Program-made: the position numbers and the translations under genes
Part shown: in pieces, positions 31,020 to 41,710 of the stretch
Layout of the letters: each line of letters starts with the position of its first letter
How positions within the stretch are numbered: the first letter of the stretch is position 1
Origin: Pseudomonas putida
Lineage (GTDB): Bacteria > Pseudomonadota > Gammaproteobacteria > Pseudomonadales > Pseudomonadaceae
Reading direction: 5' to 3'
NCBI GenBank assembly: GCA_029953615.1
Contig: CP124529.1
Coordinates: 1,302,001 to 1,366,000 of the forward strand
DNA length: 64,000 bases
Notes under the pieces: generated by a model
The model's database searches: none
Seen by the model: the letters and a program-made list of their open reading frames with translations, nothing else
What the model was told of the DNA's origin: nothing

Positions 31020-31031
31020 GAGGATCTGACA

Positions 31032-32555
31032 ATGATCTCTGATACCAACACATACCCTGTGGGAGCGGGCGTGCCCGCGAAGAGGCCAGCAGGGGCAACA
31101 TCATCGGCTATGCCAATTCGCGGGCACGCCCGCTCCCACAGGGTCCGAGTAAACCTTGGGCTGTGCAGCCTGGCCATGGCCATCGCCTTGGCGGGCTGTG
31201 CGGGCCTGCCCGACCAGCGCCTGGCCAACGAGGCCATGAAGCGCGGTGACACGGCACTGGCCGAGCGCAACTACAAGGCGCTGGCCGACCTGGGCTACAG
31301 CGAAGCGCAAGTGGGCCTGGCCGACATCAAGGTCGCCACCCGCGATCCGGCGAAAATCAAGGAAGCCGAAGCCACCTACCGCGCCGCGGCCGCTATTTCG
31401 CCGCGTGCCCAGGCGCGCCTTGGCCGCCTGCTGGTGGCCAAGCCCGACAGCACCCAGGCCGAGCGCGAAGAAGCCGAAACCCTGCTCAAGCAAGCCGCCG
31501 CACAGGGCGAAAGCAACACCCTGATCCCGCTGGCGATGCTCTACCTGAGCTACCCGCAGAGCTTCCCCAAGGTCAACGCGCAGCAGCAGATCGACCAGTG
31601 GCGCGCCGCCGGCAACCCGGAAGCGGGCCTGGCCCAGGTGCTGCTGTACCGCACCCAGGGCACCTACGACCAGCACCTGGGCGAAGTGGAGAACATCTGC
31701 AAGGCCGCGCTGAACACCACCGACATCTGCTACGTCGAACTGGCCACCGTGTACCAGAAGCGTGGCCAGGCCGACCAGCAGGCTGCCCTGCTCGGTCAGC
31801 TCAAGGCGGCCTACGCCCGTGGCGCAGTACCGGCCACCCGGGTCGACAGCGTTGCCCGAGTACTGGCTGACCGCAGCCTCGGCCAGACCGACGAGAAAAC
31901 CGCCAAGGACCTGCTCGAACAGGTGGCCCCAGCCAACCCGGCGTCCTGGGTCAGCCTGGCGCAACTGGTGTACGACTTCCCCGAGCTGGGCGATACCGAC
32001 CAGCTGATGGCCTACATCGACAAGGGCCGCGAAGCCGAACAGCCACGCGCCGAACTGTTGCTGGGCCGCCTGTACTACGAAGGCAAGACCCTGCCTGCGG
32101 ATGCGGCCAAAGCCGAACAACACCTGCAGGCTGCCGCCGACGCCGGCGAAGTCAGCGCCCATTACTACCTGGGCCAGCTGTACCGCCGCGGCTACCTGGG
32201 CAACGTCGAGCCGCAGAAGGCCGTCGACCACCTGCTGGCCGCCGCCCGTGGCGGACAGAACAGCGCCGACTACGCCCTGGCCCAGCTGTTCAGCGAAGGC
32301 CATGGCATTCGCCCGCAACCGGGCAACGCCTGGGTATTCGCCCAGCTGGCCCAGGCCAACCCGTCGCCACAGTCCGCTGAACTGCTGCAGCAGCTCGACC
32401 AGCAACTTACACCTGACCAGCGCAGCCAGGCCCAGCAACTGCTGGCACAGGAAAAGCAGGCACGCGGCAGCATGAGCCAGGGCGCCAACAGCACCCTGGC
32501 CATCGAAGCCCTGCAAGACGACGAAAAAGAAGTAACCGGTGAGGACTCGCTATGA
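31032..32555 (+). CDS. algK: Alginate export lipoprotein AlgK, with a REP pair inside its 5' end
   Basis: An outer-membrane lipoprotein with Sel1/TPR repeats (several copies, e.g. [20 protein letters not shown] and [20 protein letters not shown]), which helps place AlgE and guides alginate out. The signal region [13 protein letters not shown] ends in lipobox LAGC. ATG 31032 has AGAGGA seven bases upstream. A complete REP inverted pair (31055-31143) lies between this start and the hydrophobic core and is read through in frame, so the lipidated Cys is residue 56, with a strange n-region. The in-frame ATG 31110, inside the REP, would give a normal signal with Cys at residue 30 (481 residues in all) but has no ribosome site. 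The rest of the protein is intact and of usual size. Confidence 0.9.
   Translation: MISDTNTYPVGAGVPAKRPAGATSSAMPIRGHARSHRVRVNLGLCSLAMAIALAGCAGLPDQRLANEAMKRGDTALAERNYKALADLGYSEAQVGLADIKVATRDPAKIKEAEATYRAAAAISPRAQARLGRLLVAKPDSTQAEREEAETLLKQAAAQGESNTLIPLAMLYLSYPQSFPKVNAQQQIDQWRAAGNPEAGLAQVLLYRTQGTYDQHLGEVENICKAALNTTDICYVELATVYQKRGQADQQAALLGQLKAAYARGAVPATRVDSVARVLADRSLGQTDEKTAKDLLEQVAPANPASWVSLAQLVYDFPELGDTDQLMAYIDKGREAEQPRAELLLGRLYYEGKTLPADAAKAEQHLQAAADAGEVSAHYYLGQLYRRGYLGNVEPQKAVDHLLAAARGGQNSADYALAQLFSEGHGIRPQPGNAWVFAQLAQANPSPQSAELLQQLDQQLTPDQRSQAQQLLAQEKQARGSMSQGANSTLAIEALQDDEKEVTGEDSL
31055..31143. repeat. REP inverted pair, family A, inside the algK reading frame
   Basis: CCTGTGGGAGCGGGCGTGCC faces GGGCACGCCCGCTCCCACAG, about 35 bases between. 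This is the only REP pair in the window found within an apparent coding frame. Confidence 0.9.
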
Positions 32556-34030
32556 CGCTCAATCCCTTCGTGAAAGCCGGCATCGGCCTGAGCTTCGCCC
32601 TGCTGTGGTCCTGCCCGACCCTGGCGGAAATGACCGCTGAAAAGAACTTCGGCCTGGATGTGAAAATCACCGGCCAGTCGGAAGACGACCGTGACCTCGG
32701 TACCCGCTCCGGCGGCGACGTCAGCGGCCTGGGCCTCGACCTGCGCCCTTGGGTATATGGCGAGCGCGGCAACTGGAGCGCCTATGCCATGGGCCAGGCC
32801 GTCACTGCTACCGACACCATCGAAACCGACACCCTGCGCCAGAACGACGACGGCACCACCACCGACACCGCCGCCGACGGCCGCGAGCAGGACAAGAGCT
32901 ACCTGGCCATGCGCGAATTCTGGGTCGGCTACAGCGGCCTCACCGCCTACCCCGGCGAGCAGCTGCGTTTCGGTCGCCAGCGCCTGCGCAGCGACGATGG
33001 CATGTGGCGTGACACCAACATCGAGGCGCTGAACTGGACCTTCGACACCACCCTGCTCAAGGCCGACCTGGGCGTAGCCCAGCGCTTCAGCGAATACCGC
33101 ACCGACCTCACCGAGCTGGCCCCGGAAGACAAGGACCGCACGCACATCTACGGCAACGTCGCCACGCAGTGGACTCCTGGCCACTGGGTCGGCGTACGCG
33201 CCCACCACACCCACGACGGCGGCAGCCTGAAGAACCCGGGCGAAACCGTCGATGCGCTGGACAAGACCCGCACCGGCGACCTCACCTGGCTGGGTCTGGA
33301 AGCCAACAGCGACGCCTACAACTGGCGCAACGACCACACCGTCAACTACTGGGGCAGCGTCACCTGGCTGACCGGTGACCGCGACACTCTCAGCAGCCAG
33401 GTCGTCGGTGACGAAACCGTGGCCACCGGCAAGCAGAGCGGTGACGTCAACGCCTGGGCCACCGACCTCGGCATCCGCCTGCGCCTCGACCCCCAATGGC
33501 AGGTCGGTGCGGCCTACGCCCGTGGCAGCGGCGGCGGTGGCGACGACGGTTCGAGCAACTACGAGCAGACCGGCCTGGAGAGCAACCGCTCCAACTACAC
33601 CGGTACCCGTTCGCGCGTGCACCGCTTCGGTGAAGCCTTCCGTGGCGAGCTGGGCAACCTGCAGGCGGCCACCCTGTTCGCCTCCTGGCAGCTGCGCGAC
33701 GACTACGACGCCAGCTTCATCTACCACAAGTTCTGGCGTGTCGATGGCAACCAGAACATCGGTTCCAGCGGCATCAACGCGGTGGTCAACGACAACGGTG
33801 TGAACCGCCCGCTGGTCGATGGCGAAAAAGACCTTGGCCAGGAAATGGACGTAGTCGTGACCAAGTACTTCAAGCAAGGCCTGCTGCCGGCTTCGATGAG
33901 CCAGGCCATCGACGAGCCATCTGCCCTGGTGCGCCTGCGCGCTGGTGTGTTCAAGCCGGGCGATGCTTACGGCAAGGAAGCGGACTCGTACATGCACCGT
34001 GCCTTCGTCGACGTGATCTGGCGCTTCTGA
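32552..34030 (+). CDS. algE: Alginate outer-membrane porin
   Basis: A 492-residue outer-membrane beta-barrel (18 strands in the solved P. aeruginosa structure) through which alginate leaves the cell. A signal peptide (about 1-27, cut after TLA) is followed by alternating strands such as [19 protein letters not shown] and [19 protein letters not shown], and the chain ends ...FVDVIWRF with the C-terminal aromatic. Its ATG overlaps the algK stop by four bases, so the two export proteins are translationally coupled. Confidence 0.95.
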   Translation: MTLNPFVKAGIGLSFALLWSCPTLAEMTAEKNFGLDVKITGQSEDDRDLGTRSGGDVSGLGLDLRPWVYGERGNWSAYAMGQAVTATDTIETDTLRQNDDGTTTDTAADGREQDKSYLAMREFWVGYSGLTAYPGEQLRFGRQRLRSDDGMWRDTNIEALNWTFDTTLLKADLGVAQRFSEYRTDLTELAPEDKDRTHIYGNVATQWTPGHWVGVRAHHTHDGGSLKNPGETVDALDKTRTGDLTWLGLEANSDAYNWRNDHTVNYWGSVTWLTGDRDTLSSQVVGDETVATGKQSGDVNAWATDLGIRLRLDPQWQVGAAYARGSGGGGDDGSSNYEQTGLESNRSNYTGTRSRVHRFGEAFRGELGNLQAATLFASWQLRDDYDASFIYHKFWRVDGNQNIGSSGINAVVNDNGVNRPLVDGEKDLGQEMDVVVTKYFKQGLLPASMSQAIDEPSALVRLRAGVFKPGDAYGKEADSYMHRAFVDVIWRF

Positions 34031-34052
34031 GGCCGGTAGAGGACTTACCGTT

Positions 34053-35613
34053 ATGAACCTTCACCCGCACTTACGTCACAGCCTGTTGGCCAGCGCGTTG
34101 CTGCTGGCCAGTGGCCTGGTCGCTGCCGCAGAGCCCAAGGTGATCGCCAAGGAACTGCAGCAGGCCAAGACCTACACGGTCTCCAGCGCACCGGTCGAGC
34201 CCCTGCACATGGACCCGCCCAAGCTGCCTGACCTGACTGGCTACACCGCCGAGGCGGTGCAGAAGAAAATCGACCGCCGCCACAAGGGCAAGGTCAGCGT
34301 GCGCCGTATGTTCCAGGAGGACACCCTCAAGGAATTCGTCGGCGGCGACAACAAGGCGGCCGAGTGGGTCCAGCGCCAGCATGGCATTCCGCAGGCGATC
34401 TTCGTCGATGACGGCCATCTCGACCTGGTCGAGCTGAGCAAGAAGGTACCTAAACAGTACCTCAGCGAAGTCGAGCCTGGCGTGTACCTGGCGCGCCTGC
34501 CGATCGTGGTCGGGCAGAAGGGCATTCTCGAGATCGACGGCAAGGTCAAGCAGCTGCGCCTGTCCCAGGAAGGCGGTTCGTTCCTGGTCAACGACGGCAA
34601 GCTGTTCGTCACCGACACCCAGGTGACTGGCTGGCGCGAGAAGGACAACGGCCCGGCGACCTTCCGCTCGCCCAAGGAATTCCGCCCGTTCCTGCTGTCG
34701 TGGGGCGGTACCGAGACCTACATCGTCAATACCAAGATGGCCAGTTTCGGCTACGCCAAGTCCAAGTCGTATGGCGTGAGTATCTCGCAGTACACGCCGA
34801 ACATGGCCAAGCGCATGGGCCGCCCGGAACCCACCGGCTGGATCATCGGCTCCGAGTTCAGCGACATGTGGTACGGCTTCTACTGCTACGAGACCCAGGA
34901 CTTCGTGGTCAAGGACAGCACCTACCGCGACAACATCGTCTACGGCATCGACCCGCACGACCGCTCGCACCGGCTGATCATCGCCGGCAACAACGGTGTA
35001 CGGCACCAAGAAGAAGCACGGCATCATCGTTTCGCGTGAGGTCAACGACAGCTGGATCATCAACAACAAGAGCTTCGACAACAAGCTCTCGGGCGTGGTG
35101 ATCGACCGTAACAGCGTCAACAACCTGATTGCCTACAACGAGATCTACCGCAACCACACCGACGGCATCACCCTGTACGAAAGTGGCGACAACCTGATCT
35201 GGGGCAACAAGCTGATCAACAACCGCCGCCACGGCATCCGCGTGCGTAACAGCGTGAACATCCGCCTGTACGAAAACGTCGCCATGGCCAACGGCCTGGT
35301 CGGTGTGTACGGCCACATCAAAGACCTGTCCGACACCGACCGTGACATCGCCCTCGACCCGTTCGACACCAAGGTGTCGCTGATCCTGGTCGGTGGCGAA
35401 CTGGCGGCCAACGGCTCCGGGCCCTTGTCCATCGACTCGCCGCTGTCGGTCGAGCTGTACAAGGTATCCATGCTCGCCCCGCGCAAGGCCAGCGGCATCA
35501 GCCTCAACGGCATCCTCGGCGAACGCCAGGACGAAATCCTCGACCTGCTGGTACGCCAGCAAAAGGCTGTGCTGATCGACCCGGTCGAACGCCAGACCGA
35601 AATGATCGATTAA
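34053..35613 (+). pseudogene. algG: Mannuronan C5-epimerase AlgG, frame broken by one extra base
   Basis: A periplasmic right-handed beta-helix enzyme that turns mannuronate into guluronate in the polymer and is also needed for export. A signal peptide lies at 1-24 (LLASALLLASGLVAAA). The first frame runs through the catalytic DPHD (YGIDPHDRSHRLII) and loses sense after IIAGN. The second frame resumes VYGTKKKHGIIVSREV and runs to the stop at 35611-35613. Removing one A from CAACAACGG (34988-34996) gives IIAGNTVYGTKKK and 519 residues, the usual length. If real, the strain would be alginate-negative; a sequencing error is more likely. Confidence 0.9.
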
Positions 35614-35626
35614 GGAAGCCCAGACC

Positions 35627-37069
35627 ATGATTCCACATCTGATGAAACTGCTGGGCCTGTCCGCCGCCCTCCTGGCGATCAGCCAGGGCGTGCGCGCCGA
35701 AGACGTCAAGGCCCCTACCTTCAGCGCCGAGCCTTGCTGCCAGCTGTGCCCTGAAGCGCATGACGCCAGCCGCTACACCACCCGTTACCAGCAGAACTTC
35801 ACTACGCTGGTGCAGGCCAAGGGCGACTGGCTGTTCCGTACCCGCGAAGACCTGCGTACCGAGTTCAACACCACCCCCGCCGGCTACAAGCGCCTGCAGC
35901 AAGTACATGACGCGTTCAAGAAGCGCGGTGTGGAACTGGTGGTGGTGTACCAGCCAACCCGTGGCCTGGTGAACCGCAACATGCTCAACCCGGCGGAAAA
36001 AGCCGCCTTCGACTACCAGAAGGCCCTGGGCAATTACCAGGCAATGCTCAAGCGTTTCGCCAGCATGGGCTACAACGTCCCAGACCTTTCACCGCTGACC
36101 AACGAACAACTGGCCGCTGCCGACCAGGGCAAGGACTTCTACTTCCGTGGCGACCAGCACTGGACGCCGTATGGCGCCGAGCGCGCGGCGAAGATCGTGG
36201 CCGAGACCGTGCACAAGATGCCGGCCTTCGAAGGCATCCCGCGCAAGGAGTTCGAAACGAAGAAGTCCGGGCGCATGGGCAAGACCGGCACCTTGCATAA
36301 CGTTGCCGGCCAGCTCTGTGGCACCAGCTACGCCGTGCAGTACATGGACCAGTTCGCCACCGAGCCGAAAGGCTCCGACGGTGGCGGTGACGACCTGTTC
36401 GGTGACGCCGGCAACGCGCAGATCACCTTGGTCGGTACCAGTCACAGCGGCAAGAACTACAACTTTGCGGGCTTCCTGCAACAGTACATTGGTGCCGATG
36501 TATTGAACGTGGCCTTCCCCGGCGGTGGCCTGGAAGGCTCGATGATCCAGTACCTGGGCAGCGAGGAATTCCAGAAGAACCCGCCGAAGATTCTGATCTG
36601 GGAATTCTCCCCGCTGTATCGCCTGGACCAGGAAACCATCTGGCGGCAGATCCTTGGCCTGCTCGACGACGGCTGCGATGACCGCCCGGCCCTGATGAGC
36701 GCCAGCGCCACCCTCAAGCCCGGCAAGAACGAGCTGATGGTCAACGGCAAGGGTGGCGTGCTCAAGGACCTGGTCAACCGCAACATACAAATGGATGTGA
36801 AATTCGAAGACCCGTCGGTGAAGGTGCTGCAGGCCACCCTCTGGTACCTCAACGGCCGCCACGAGGACATCAAGCTGGAAAAACCGGAAACCTCCGACAC
36901 CGACGGCCGCTTCGTCTTCCAGATGCGCGAAGACGAGGACTGGGCCAGCCAGAGCCTGCTGGCGTTCGAGGTGCAGGGGCCGGAAAGCGGCACCCAGAAA
37001 GTCGAAGCCAAGCTCTGCAAACGCAACAACTTCGCCGTGCCCGCGCAGACCGCGCAGGCCGGCCAGTGA
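35627..37069 (+). CDS. algX: Alginate O-acetyltransferase AlgX
   Basis: A 480-residue periplasmic protein. Signal peptide at 1-24 (cut after VRA). The SGNH-like acetyltransferase domain shows GDQHWTPYG (Asp about 175, His about 177) and GTSHSG (Ser about 271). A carbohydrate-binding module follows (about 345-470). AlgX puts the acetyl group on mannuronate at the last step and is part of the export scaffold. It lies 13 bases after algG. Confidence 0.95.
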   Translation: MIPHLMKLLGLSAALLAISQGVRAEDVKAPTFSAEPCCQLCPEAHDASRYTTRYQQNFTTLVQAKGDWLFRTREDLRTEFNTTPAGYKRLQQVHDAFKKRGVELVVVYQPTRGLVNRNMLNPAEKAAFDYQKALGNYQAMLKRFASMGYNVPDLSPLTNEQLAAADQGKDFYFRGDQHWTPYGAERAAKIVAETVHKMPAFEGIPRKEFETKKSGRMGKTGTLHNVAGQLCGTSYAVQYMDQFATEPKGSDGGGDDLFGDAGNAQITLVGTSHSGKNYNFAGFLQQYIGADVLNVAFPGGGLEGSMIQYLGSEEFQKNPPKILIWEFSPLYRLDQETIWRQILGLLDDGCDDRPALMSASATLKPGKNELMVNGKGGVLKDLVNRNIQMDVKFEDPSVKVLQATLWYLNGRHEDIKLEKPETSDTDGRFVFQMREDEDWASQSLLAFEVQGPESGTQKVEAKLCKRNNFAVPAQTAQAGQ

Positions 37070-37076
37070 GGCGATC

Positions 37077-38180
37077 ATGATCCCGTTCAAGCGAATTTCC
37101 CGCCCCGCCCTGCTTGCCCTGGCGCTGTGCGGCGGTGCTGCGCACGCCGCGCTGGTACCGCCCCAGGGTTACTACGAGGGGATCGAAAAGCTCAAGACCG
37201 GCGACGGCAACTTCCGCTGCGAAGCTGCCCCCAAGCCGTACACCGGCGCCCTTCAGTTCCGCAGCAAGTACGAAGGCTCGGACAAGGCGCGGGCCACGCT
37301 CAATGCCGACTCGGAAAAGGCTTTTCGCAAGTCGACCGAGGACATCACCACCCTTGAGAAAGGCGTGAGCAAGATGATCGGCCAGTACATGCGTGACGGC
37401 CGCCCGGCGCAGCTCGAGTGCACCCTGGCCTGGCTGGGCAGCTGGGCCCGCGCCGATGCGCTGATGTCCACCGACTACAACCACACCGGCAAGTCGATGC
37501 GCAAATGGGCGTTGGGCAGCATGAGTGGTTCGTGGCTGCGCCTGAAGTTCTCCAATTCGCAGCCGCTGGCCGCGCACCAGGCCGAGGCCGAGCTGATCGA
37601 AAAATGGTTCGCCCGCCTGGCCGAACAGACCGTGCGCGACTGGAGCGACCTGCCGCTGGAGAAGATCAACAACCACAGCTACTGGGCAGCCTGGGCGGTG
37701 ATGGCCAGCGCCGTGGCCACCGACCGTCGCGACCTGTTCGACTGGGCCGTGAAGGAATACCGGGTTGGCGCCAACCAGGTCGACGAGCAGGGCTTCCTGC
37801 CCAACGAGCTGAAGCGCAAGCAACGCGCCCTGGCCTACCACAACTACGCCCTGCCGCCGTTGGCGATGATCGCCAGCTTCGCCCAGGTCAATGGCGTGGA
37901 CGTGCGCGGCGAGAACAACAACGCCCTGCAGCGCCTGGCGCAGCGGGTGCTGAACGGGTCGAAGGACCCCAGCGCGTTCAAGGCCCGCAATGGCGAGAAA
38001 CAGGACATGAAAGACCTGAAGATCGACAGCAAGTACTCGTGGATGGAGCCCTACTGCAGCCTGTATGCGTGCAGTGGCGACACCCTGCAACGCAAGCGCG
38101 GCATGCAGCCGTTCAACAGCTTCCGGCTGGGTGGCGACCTGACCCGGGTCTATGACCCTGGCGCAGAGAGCAAGAAGTAA
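37077..38180 (+). CDS. algL: Periplasmic poly(mannuronate) lyase
   Basis: A 367-residue alginate lyase of polysaccharide lyase family 5. Signal peptide at 1-23 ([12 protein letters not shown]). The catalytic motif [12 protein letters not shown] carries His200, and [16 protein letters not shown] closes the domain. It clears polymer stuck in the periplasm. It starts 7 bases after algX. A REP pair follows and separates it from algI. Confidence 0.95.
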   Translation: MIPFKRISRPALLALALCGGAAHAALVPPQGYYEGIEKLKTGDGNFRCEAAPKPYTGALQFRSKYEGSDKARATLNADSEKAFRKSTEDITTLEKGVSKMIGQYMRDGRPAQLECTLAWLGSWARADALMSTDYNHTGKSMRKWALGSMSGSWLRLKFSNSQPLAAHQAEAELIEKWFARLAEQTVRDWSDLPLEKINNHSYWAAWAVMASAVATDRRDLFDWAVKEYRVGANQVDEQGFLPNELKRKQRALAYHNYALPPLAMIASFAQVNGVDVRGENNNALQRLAQRVLNGSKDPSAFKARNGEKQDMKDLKIDSKYSWMEPYCSLYACSGDTLQRKRGMQPFNSFRLGGDLTRVYDPGAESKK

Positions 38181-38203
38181 CACACCCCGATGTGGGGATG
38201 AAA

Positions 38204-38303
38204 CCTGTGGGAGCTGGCTTGCCGGCGATGGGCTGCGTAGCAGCCCCTGTCAACCGCTGGGCAAGGCTTCGCCTTGCATCGCCGGCAAGCCAGCTCCCAC
38301 AGA
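38204..38303. repeat. REP inverted pair, family B, between algL and algI
   Basis: GAGCTGGCTTGCCGGCGATG faces CATCGCCGGCAAGCCAGCTC, with further inner hairpins (GGGCTGCGTAGCAGCCC and CAAGGCTTCGCCTTG). It takes half of the 207-base gap in the operon, by far the largest gap between alginate genes after algD. Confidence 0.88.
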
Positions 38304-38387
38304 GGTACTAGGTTGCCTTCCGGTTTTTTACTGGGGGGTTTGGGGGGCGCTTTGCCCCGGATGCTGTGAACAAAAAGGAGAACCGGG

Positions 38388-39845
38388 ATGGTCTTCTCGT
38401 CCAACGTGTTCCTGTTCCTGTTCTTGCCGATCTTCCTCGGCCTGTACTACTTGAGCGGGCAACGTTATCGCAACCTGCTGCTGCTGGTCGCCAGCTACAT
38501 CTTCTACGCCTGGTGGCGAGTGGACTTCCTGGCCCTGTTCGCCGGGGTCACCCTGTGGAACTACTGGATCGGCCTGAAAGTCGGCGCCGCCGGAGTACGC
38601 ACCAAGCCGGCGCAGCGCTGGCTGCTGCTCGGCGTTGGTGTCGACCTGGCGATCCTCGGCTATTTCAAGTACGCCAACTTCGGCGTCGATAGCCTGAACG
38701 CGATCATCACCTCGTTCGGCCTGGAGCCGTTCATCCTCACTCACGTGCTGCTGCCGATCGGTATCTCGTTCTACATCTTCGAGTCGATCAGCTACATCAT
38801 CGACGTGTACCGCGGCGACACCCCGGCCACCCGCAACCTGATCGACTTCGCGGCGTTCGTGGCGATCTTCCCGCACCTGATCGCCGGCCCCGTGCTGCGT
38901 TTCAAGGACCTGGTCGACCAGTTCAACAACCGCACCCACACCCTGGACAAGTTCTCCGAAGGCTGCACCCGCTTCATGCAGGGCTTCATCAAGAAAGTGT
39001 TCATCGCCGATACCCTGGCGGTCGTGGCCGACCACTGCTTCGCCCTGCAGAACCCGACCACCGGCGACGCCTGGCTCGGCGCCCTGGCCTACACCGCACA
39101 GCTGTACTTCGACTTCAGCGGCTACAGCGACATGGCCATCGGCCTGGGCCTGATGATGGGCTTCCGCTTCATGGAGAACTTCAAGCAGCCGTACATCAGC
39201 CAGTCGATCACCGAGTTCTGGCGGCGCTGGCACATCAGCTTGTCGACCTGGCTGCGCGACTACCTGTACATCACCTTGGGCGGTAACCGCAAAGGCACCT
39301 TCAACACCTACCGCAACCTGTTCCTGACCATGCTGCTGGGTGGCCTGTGGCACGGTGCCAACTTCACCTACATCATCTGGGGCGCCTGGCACGGCATGTG
39401 GCTGGCCATTGAGCGCGCGCTGGGCATCGACACCAACCCGCAGCGTTTCAACCCGGTGAAGTGGGCGTTCACCTTCCTGCTGGTGGTGGTCGGCTGGGTG
39501 ATCTTCCGTGCCGAGAACCTGGAAGTGGCCGGTCGCATGTACGGCGCCATGTTCAGCTTCGGCGACTGGCAGCTGTCGGAACTCAACCGTGCCCAGCTCA
39601 CCGGCCTGCAGGTAGCCACCCTGGTAGTCGCCTACATCACCCTGGCGTTCTTCGGCCTGCGCGACTTCTACCGCAACGCCAGGCCAACGCCCAAGGCCAC
39701 CCCGGTGCAGGTCAACAGCGACGGCTCGATCGGCCTGGACTGGACCCGGGTGATGACCCGAGCCCTGGTGCTGCTGCTGTTCGTGGCCTCGATCCTCAAG
39801 CTTTCGGCGCAGAGCTACTCGCCGTTCCTGTACTTCCAGTTCTGA
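38388..39845 (+). CDS. algI: Alginate O-acetylation membrane protein AlgI (MBOAT)
   Basis: A 485-residue inner-membrane protein of the MBOAT family with about ten or eleven membrane helices. The catalytic His322 lies in GGLWHGANF, at the same position as in P. aeruginosa, and RRWHISLSTWLRDYLYI is the family signature. It carries acetyl groups across the inner membrane for AlgJ and AlgX. ATG 38388 has AAGGAGAA upstream. It is the first gene after the REP-containing gap. Confidence 0.95.
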   Translation: MVFSSNVFLFLFLPIFLGLYYLSGQRYRNLLLLVASYIFYAWWRVDFLALFAGVTLWNYWIGLKVGAAGVRTKPAQRWLLLGVGVDLAILGYFKYANFGVDSLNAIITSFGLEPFILTHVLLPIGISFYIFESISYIIDVYRGDTPATRNLIDFAAFVAIFPHLIAGPVLRFKDLVDQFNNRTHTLDKFSEGCTRFMQGFIKKVFIADTLAVVADHCFALQNPTTGDAWLGALAYTAQLYFDFSGYSDMAIGLGLMMGFRFMENFKQPYISQSITEFWRRWHISLSTWLRDYLYITLGGNRKGTFNTYRNLFLTMLLGGLWHGANFTYIIWGAWHGMWLAIERALGIDTNPQRFNPVKWAFTFLLVVVGWVIFRAENLEVAGRMYGAMFSFGDWQLSELNRAQLTGLQVATLVVAYITLAFFGLRDFYRNARPTPKATPVQVNSDGSIGLDWTRVMTRALVLLLFVASILKLSAQSYSPFLYFQF

Positions 39846-39855
39846 GGTGGATGAC

Positions 39856-41013
39856 ATGACCCGGACATTGCGCATTACCTATTCGCTATCGTTTCTCGGC
39901 CTGCTGGTGGGCATGGGCGTGTGGTCCACCGGTGGCCTGCAAAGCTTCCAGCGTACCGAGCAGATGACCCTGCTCAACGGCAAGCTGGCCAAGGCCGCCG
40001 AGACCCACTATGACGAGCAGTTCCCGATCAAGCGCCTGGGTACCAACCTGTGGGCGGCGATGGACTTCAAGCTGTTCAACGAAGGCCGCCCCGGCGTAGT
40101 GCTGGGCCGCGACCAGTGGCTGTTCAGTGACGAAGAGTTCAAGCCCACCGCAGGTGCCGAGCAGCTGATGCAGGAAAACCTGGCGCTTATCCGTGGCGTG
40201 CGTGACACCCTGCAGCAGCACGGCAGCCAGCTTGTATTAGCGATCGTGCCTGCCAAGGCGCGGGTGTACGCCGAGTACCTGGGCAAGGAACTGCCGACCA
40301 GCCTGCATGACGACCTGTACAACCAGTTCCATGCCCAGGCACGCCAGGCCAATGTGTTCGCCCCGGACCTGATGGCACCCATGGAGCAGGCCAAGGCCCG
40401 CGGCCAGGTGTTCCTGCGCACCGACACCCACTGGACGCCGATGGGCGCCGAAGTGGCCGCCCAGGCCCTGGCCGAAGCGGTCGGCCGCCAGAGCCTGCTC
40501 AATGGTGAGCCACAAACGTTCATCACCGAAGCCGGCAGCACCGCGCCGTACAAAGGCGACCTGACCAACTTCCTGCCACTGGACCCGCTGTTCAGCAACC
40601 TGCTGCCGGCCCCGGACAACCTGCAGCAGCGCACCACTCGCCCGGTCGAGGCCGAGGGTGAAGCCGGTGACGCACTGTTCGCCGACACGCAGATCCCGGT
40701 GGCACTGGTAGGCACCAGCTACAGCGCCAACCCGCACTGGAACTTCCTCGGCGCGTTGCAGCAGGCCCTGCGCAGCGACGTGGCCAACTACGCCGAAGAC
40801 GGCCATGGCCCGCTACTGCCGATGCTCAAGTACCTGCAAAGCGATGCCTTCAAGAACGCCGCACCCCAGGTGGTGGTGTGGGAATTCCCCGAACGTTATC
40901 TGCCAATGAAGAACGACCTCAGCAGCTTCGATCCGCAGTGGATCGCCCAGCTGAAGAACACCCGTAAATCCGAAGAAAACCTGGCTTTGTCGTCCACCCG
41001 GACTAACCACTAA
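39856..41013 (+). CDS. algJ: Alginate O-acetyltransferase AlgJ
   Basis: A 385-residue protein anchored by an uncleaved N-terminal segment (about 6-28), with an SGNH-like domain in the periplasm. Asp190 and His192 in RTDTHWTPMG and the GTSYS motif (Ser about 287) are the catalytic residues, as in P. aeruginosa (D190/H192). ATG 39856 is chosen because GAGGTGG stands at good spacing; the GTG three codons earlier is part of that site. It follows algI by 10 bases. Confidence 0.94.
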   Translation: MTRTLRITYSLSFLGLLVGMGVWSTGGLQSFQRTEQMTLLNGKLAKAAETHYDEQFPIKRLGTNLWAAMDFKLFNEGRPGVVLGRDQWLFSDEEFKPTAGAEQLMQENLALIRGVRDTLQQHGSQLVLAIVPAKARVYAEYLGKELPTSLHDDLYNQFHAQARQANVFAPDLMAPMEQAKARGQVFLRTDTHWTPMGAEVAAQALAEAVGRQSLLNGEPQTFITEAGSTAPYKGDLTNFLPLDPLFSNLLPAPDNLQQRTTRPVEAEGEAGDALFADTQIPVALVGTSYSANPHWNFLGALQQALRSDVANYAEDGHGPLLPMLKYLQSDAFKNAAPQVVVWEFPERYLPMKNDLSSFDPQWIAQLKNTRKSEENLALSSTRTNH

Positions 41014-41029
41014 TCAGAGGAACCTGCAC

Positions 41030-41677
41030 ATGACTACCAAGACTTCCATTGCCAAAGCCCTCACCCTCGCTGCCGGCCTGTCCCTGGCCTCCATGCAGGC
41101 CTTCGCCGGCGCCGATGCCGCACTGTATGGCCCGAGCGCACCGAAAGGCTCGAGCTTCGTGCGCCTGTACAACGCTTCCAGCGCACCGGCGGCAGCTTCG
41201 GTCGGCAACACCCAGATCAAGCAGGTTGGCGCACAGGGCAGCAGTGACTTCAGCTTCCTGCCAGGGGGTGACTACACCGCCCAGGTCGGCGGCAAGAGCG
41301 TGCCGGTCAAGCTGGCTGCGGACAAGTACTACACCCTGGTCAACAGCACCAGCGGCAACCCGCAACTGATCGAAGAGCCACCGTTCAAGAACAAGCAGAA
41401 AGCCCTGGTTCGCGTGCAGAACCTGAGCGACCAGCAACTGACCCTGAAGACCGCCGACGGCAAGACCGAAGTGGTCAAGCCGGTGGCCGCCAACGGCCGT
41501 GGCGAACGCGAAATCAACCCGGTCAAGGTCAACCTGGCGCTGTACCAAGGAGACAAGAAAGTGGGCGACGTCAAACCCGTCGCCCTGGAGCGCGGCGAAG
41601 CCGCAGTGCTGTACGTAACGGGTTCCGGCAACGCCTTGTCGCCGGTGTGGGTAACTCGCCCCGTGGCTAGCAACTGA
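41030..41677 (+). CDS. algF: Alginate O-acetylation adaptor AlgF
   Basis: A 215-residue periplasmic protein. Signal peptide at 1-25 (SLASMQAFAGA). Two beta-rich domains follow (LYGPSAPKGSSFVRLYNASS, then KALVRVQNLSDQQLTLKTA). It is needed for acetylation together with AlgI and AlgJ, probably as an adaptor in the complex. AGAGGAA precedes ATG 41030. Confidence 0.94.
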   Translation: MTTKTSIAKALTLAAGLSLASMQAFAGADAALYGPSAPKGSSFVRLYNASSAPAAASVGNTQIKQVGAQGSSDFSFLPGGDYTAQVGGKSVPVKLAADKYYTLVNSTSGNPQLIEEPPFKNKQKALVRVQNLSDQQLTLKTADGKTEVVKPVAANGRGEREINPVKVNLALYQGDKKVGDVKPVALERGEAAVLYVTGSGNALSPVWVTRPVASN

Positions 41678-41710
41678 TTGCCCCTGCCTCTCAACGACTA
41701 TTGGAGAAAC

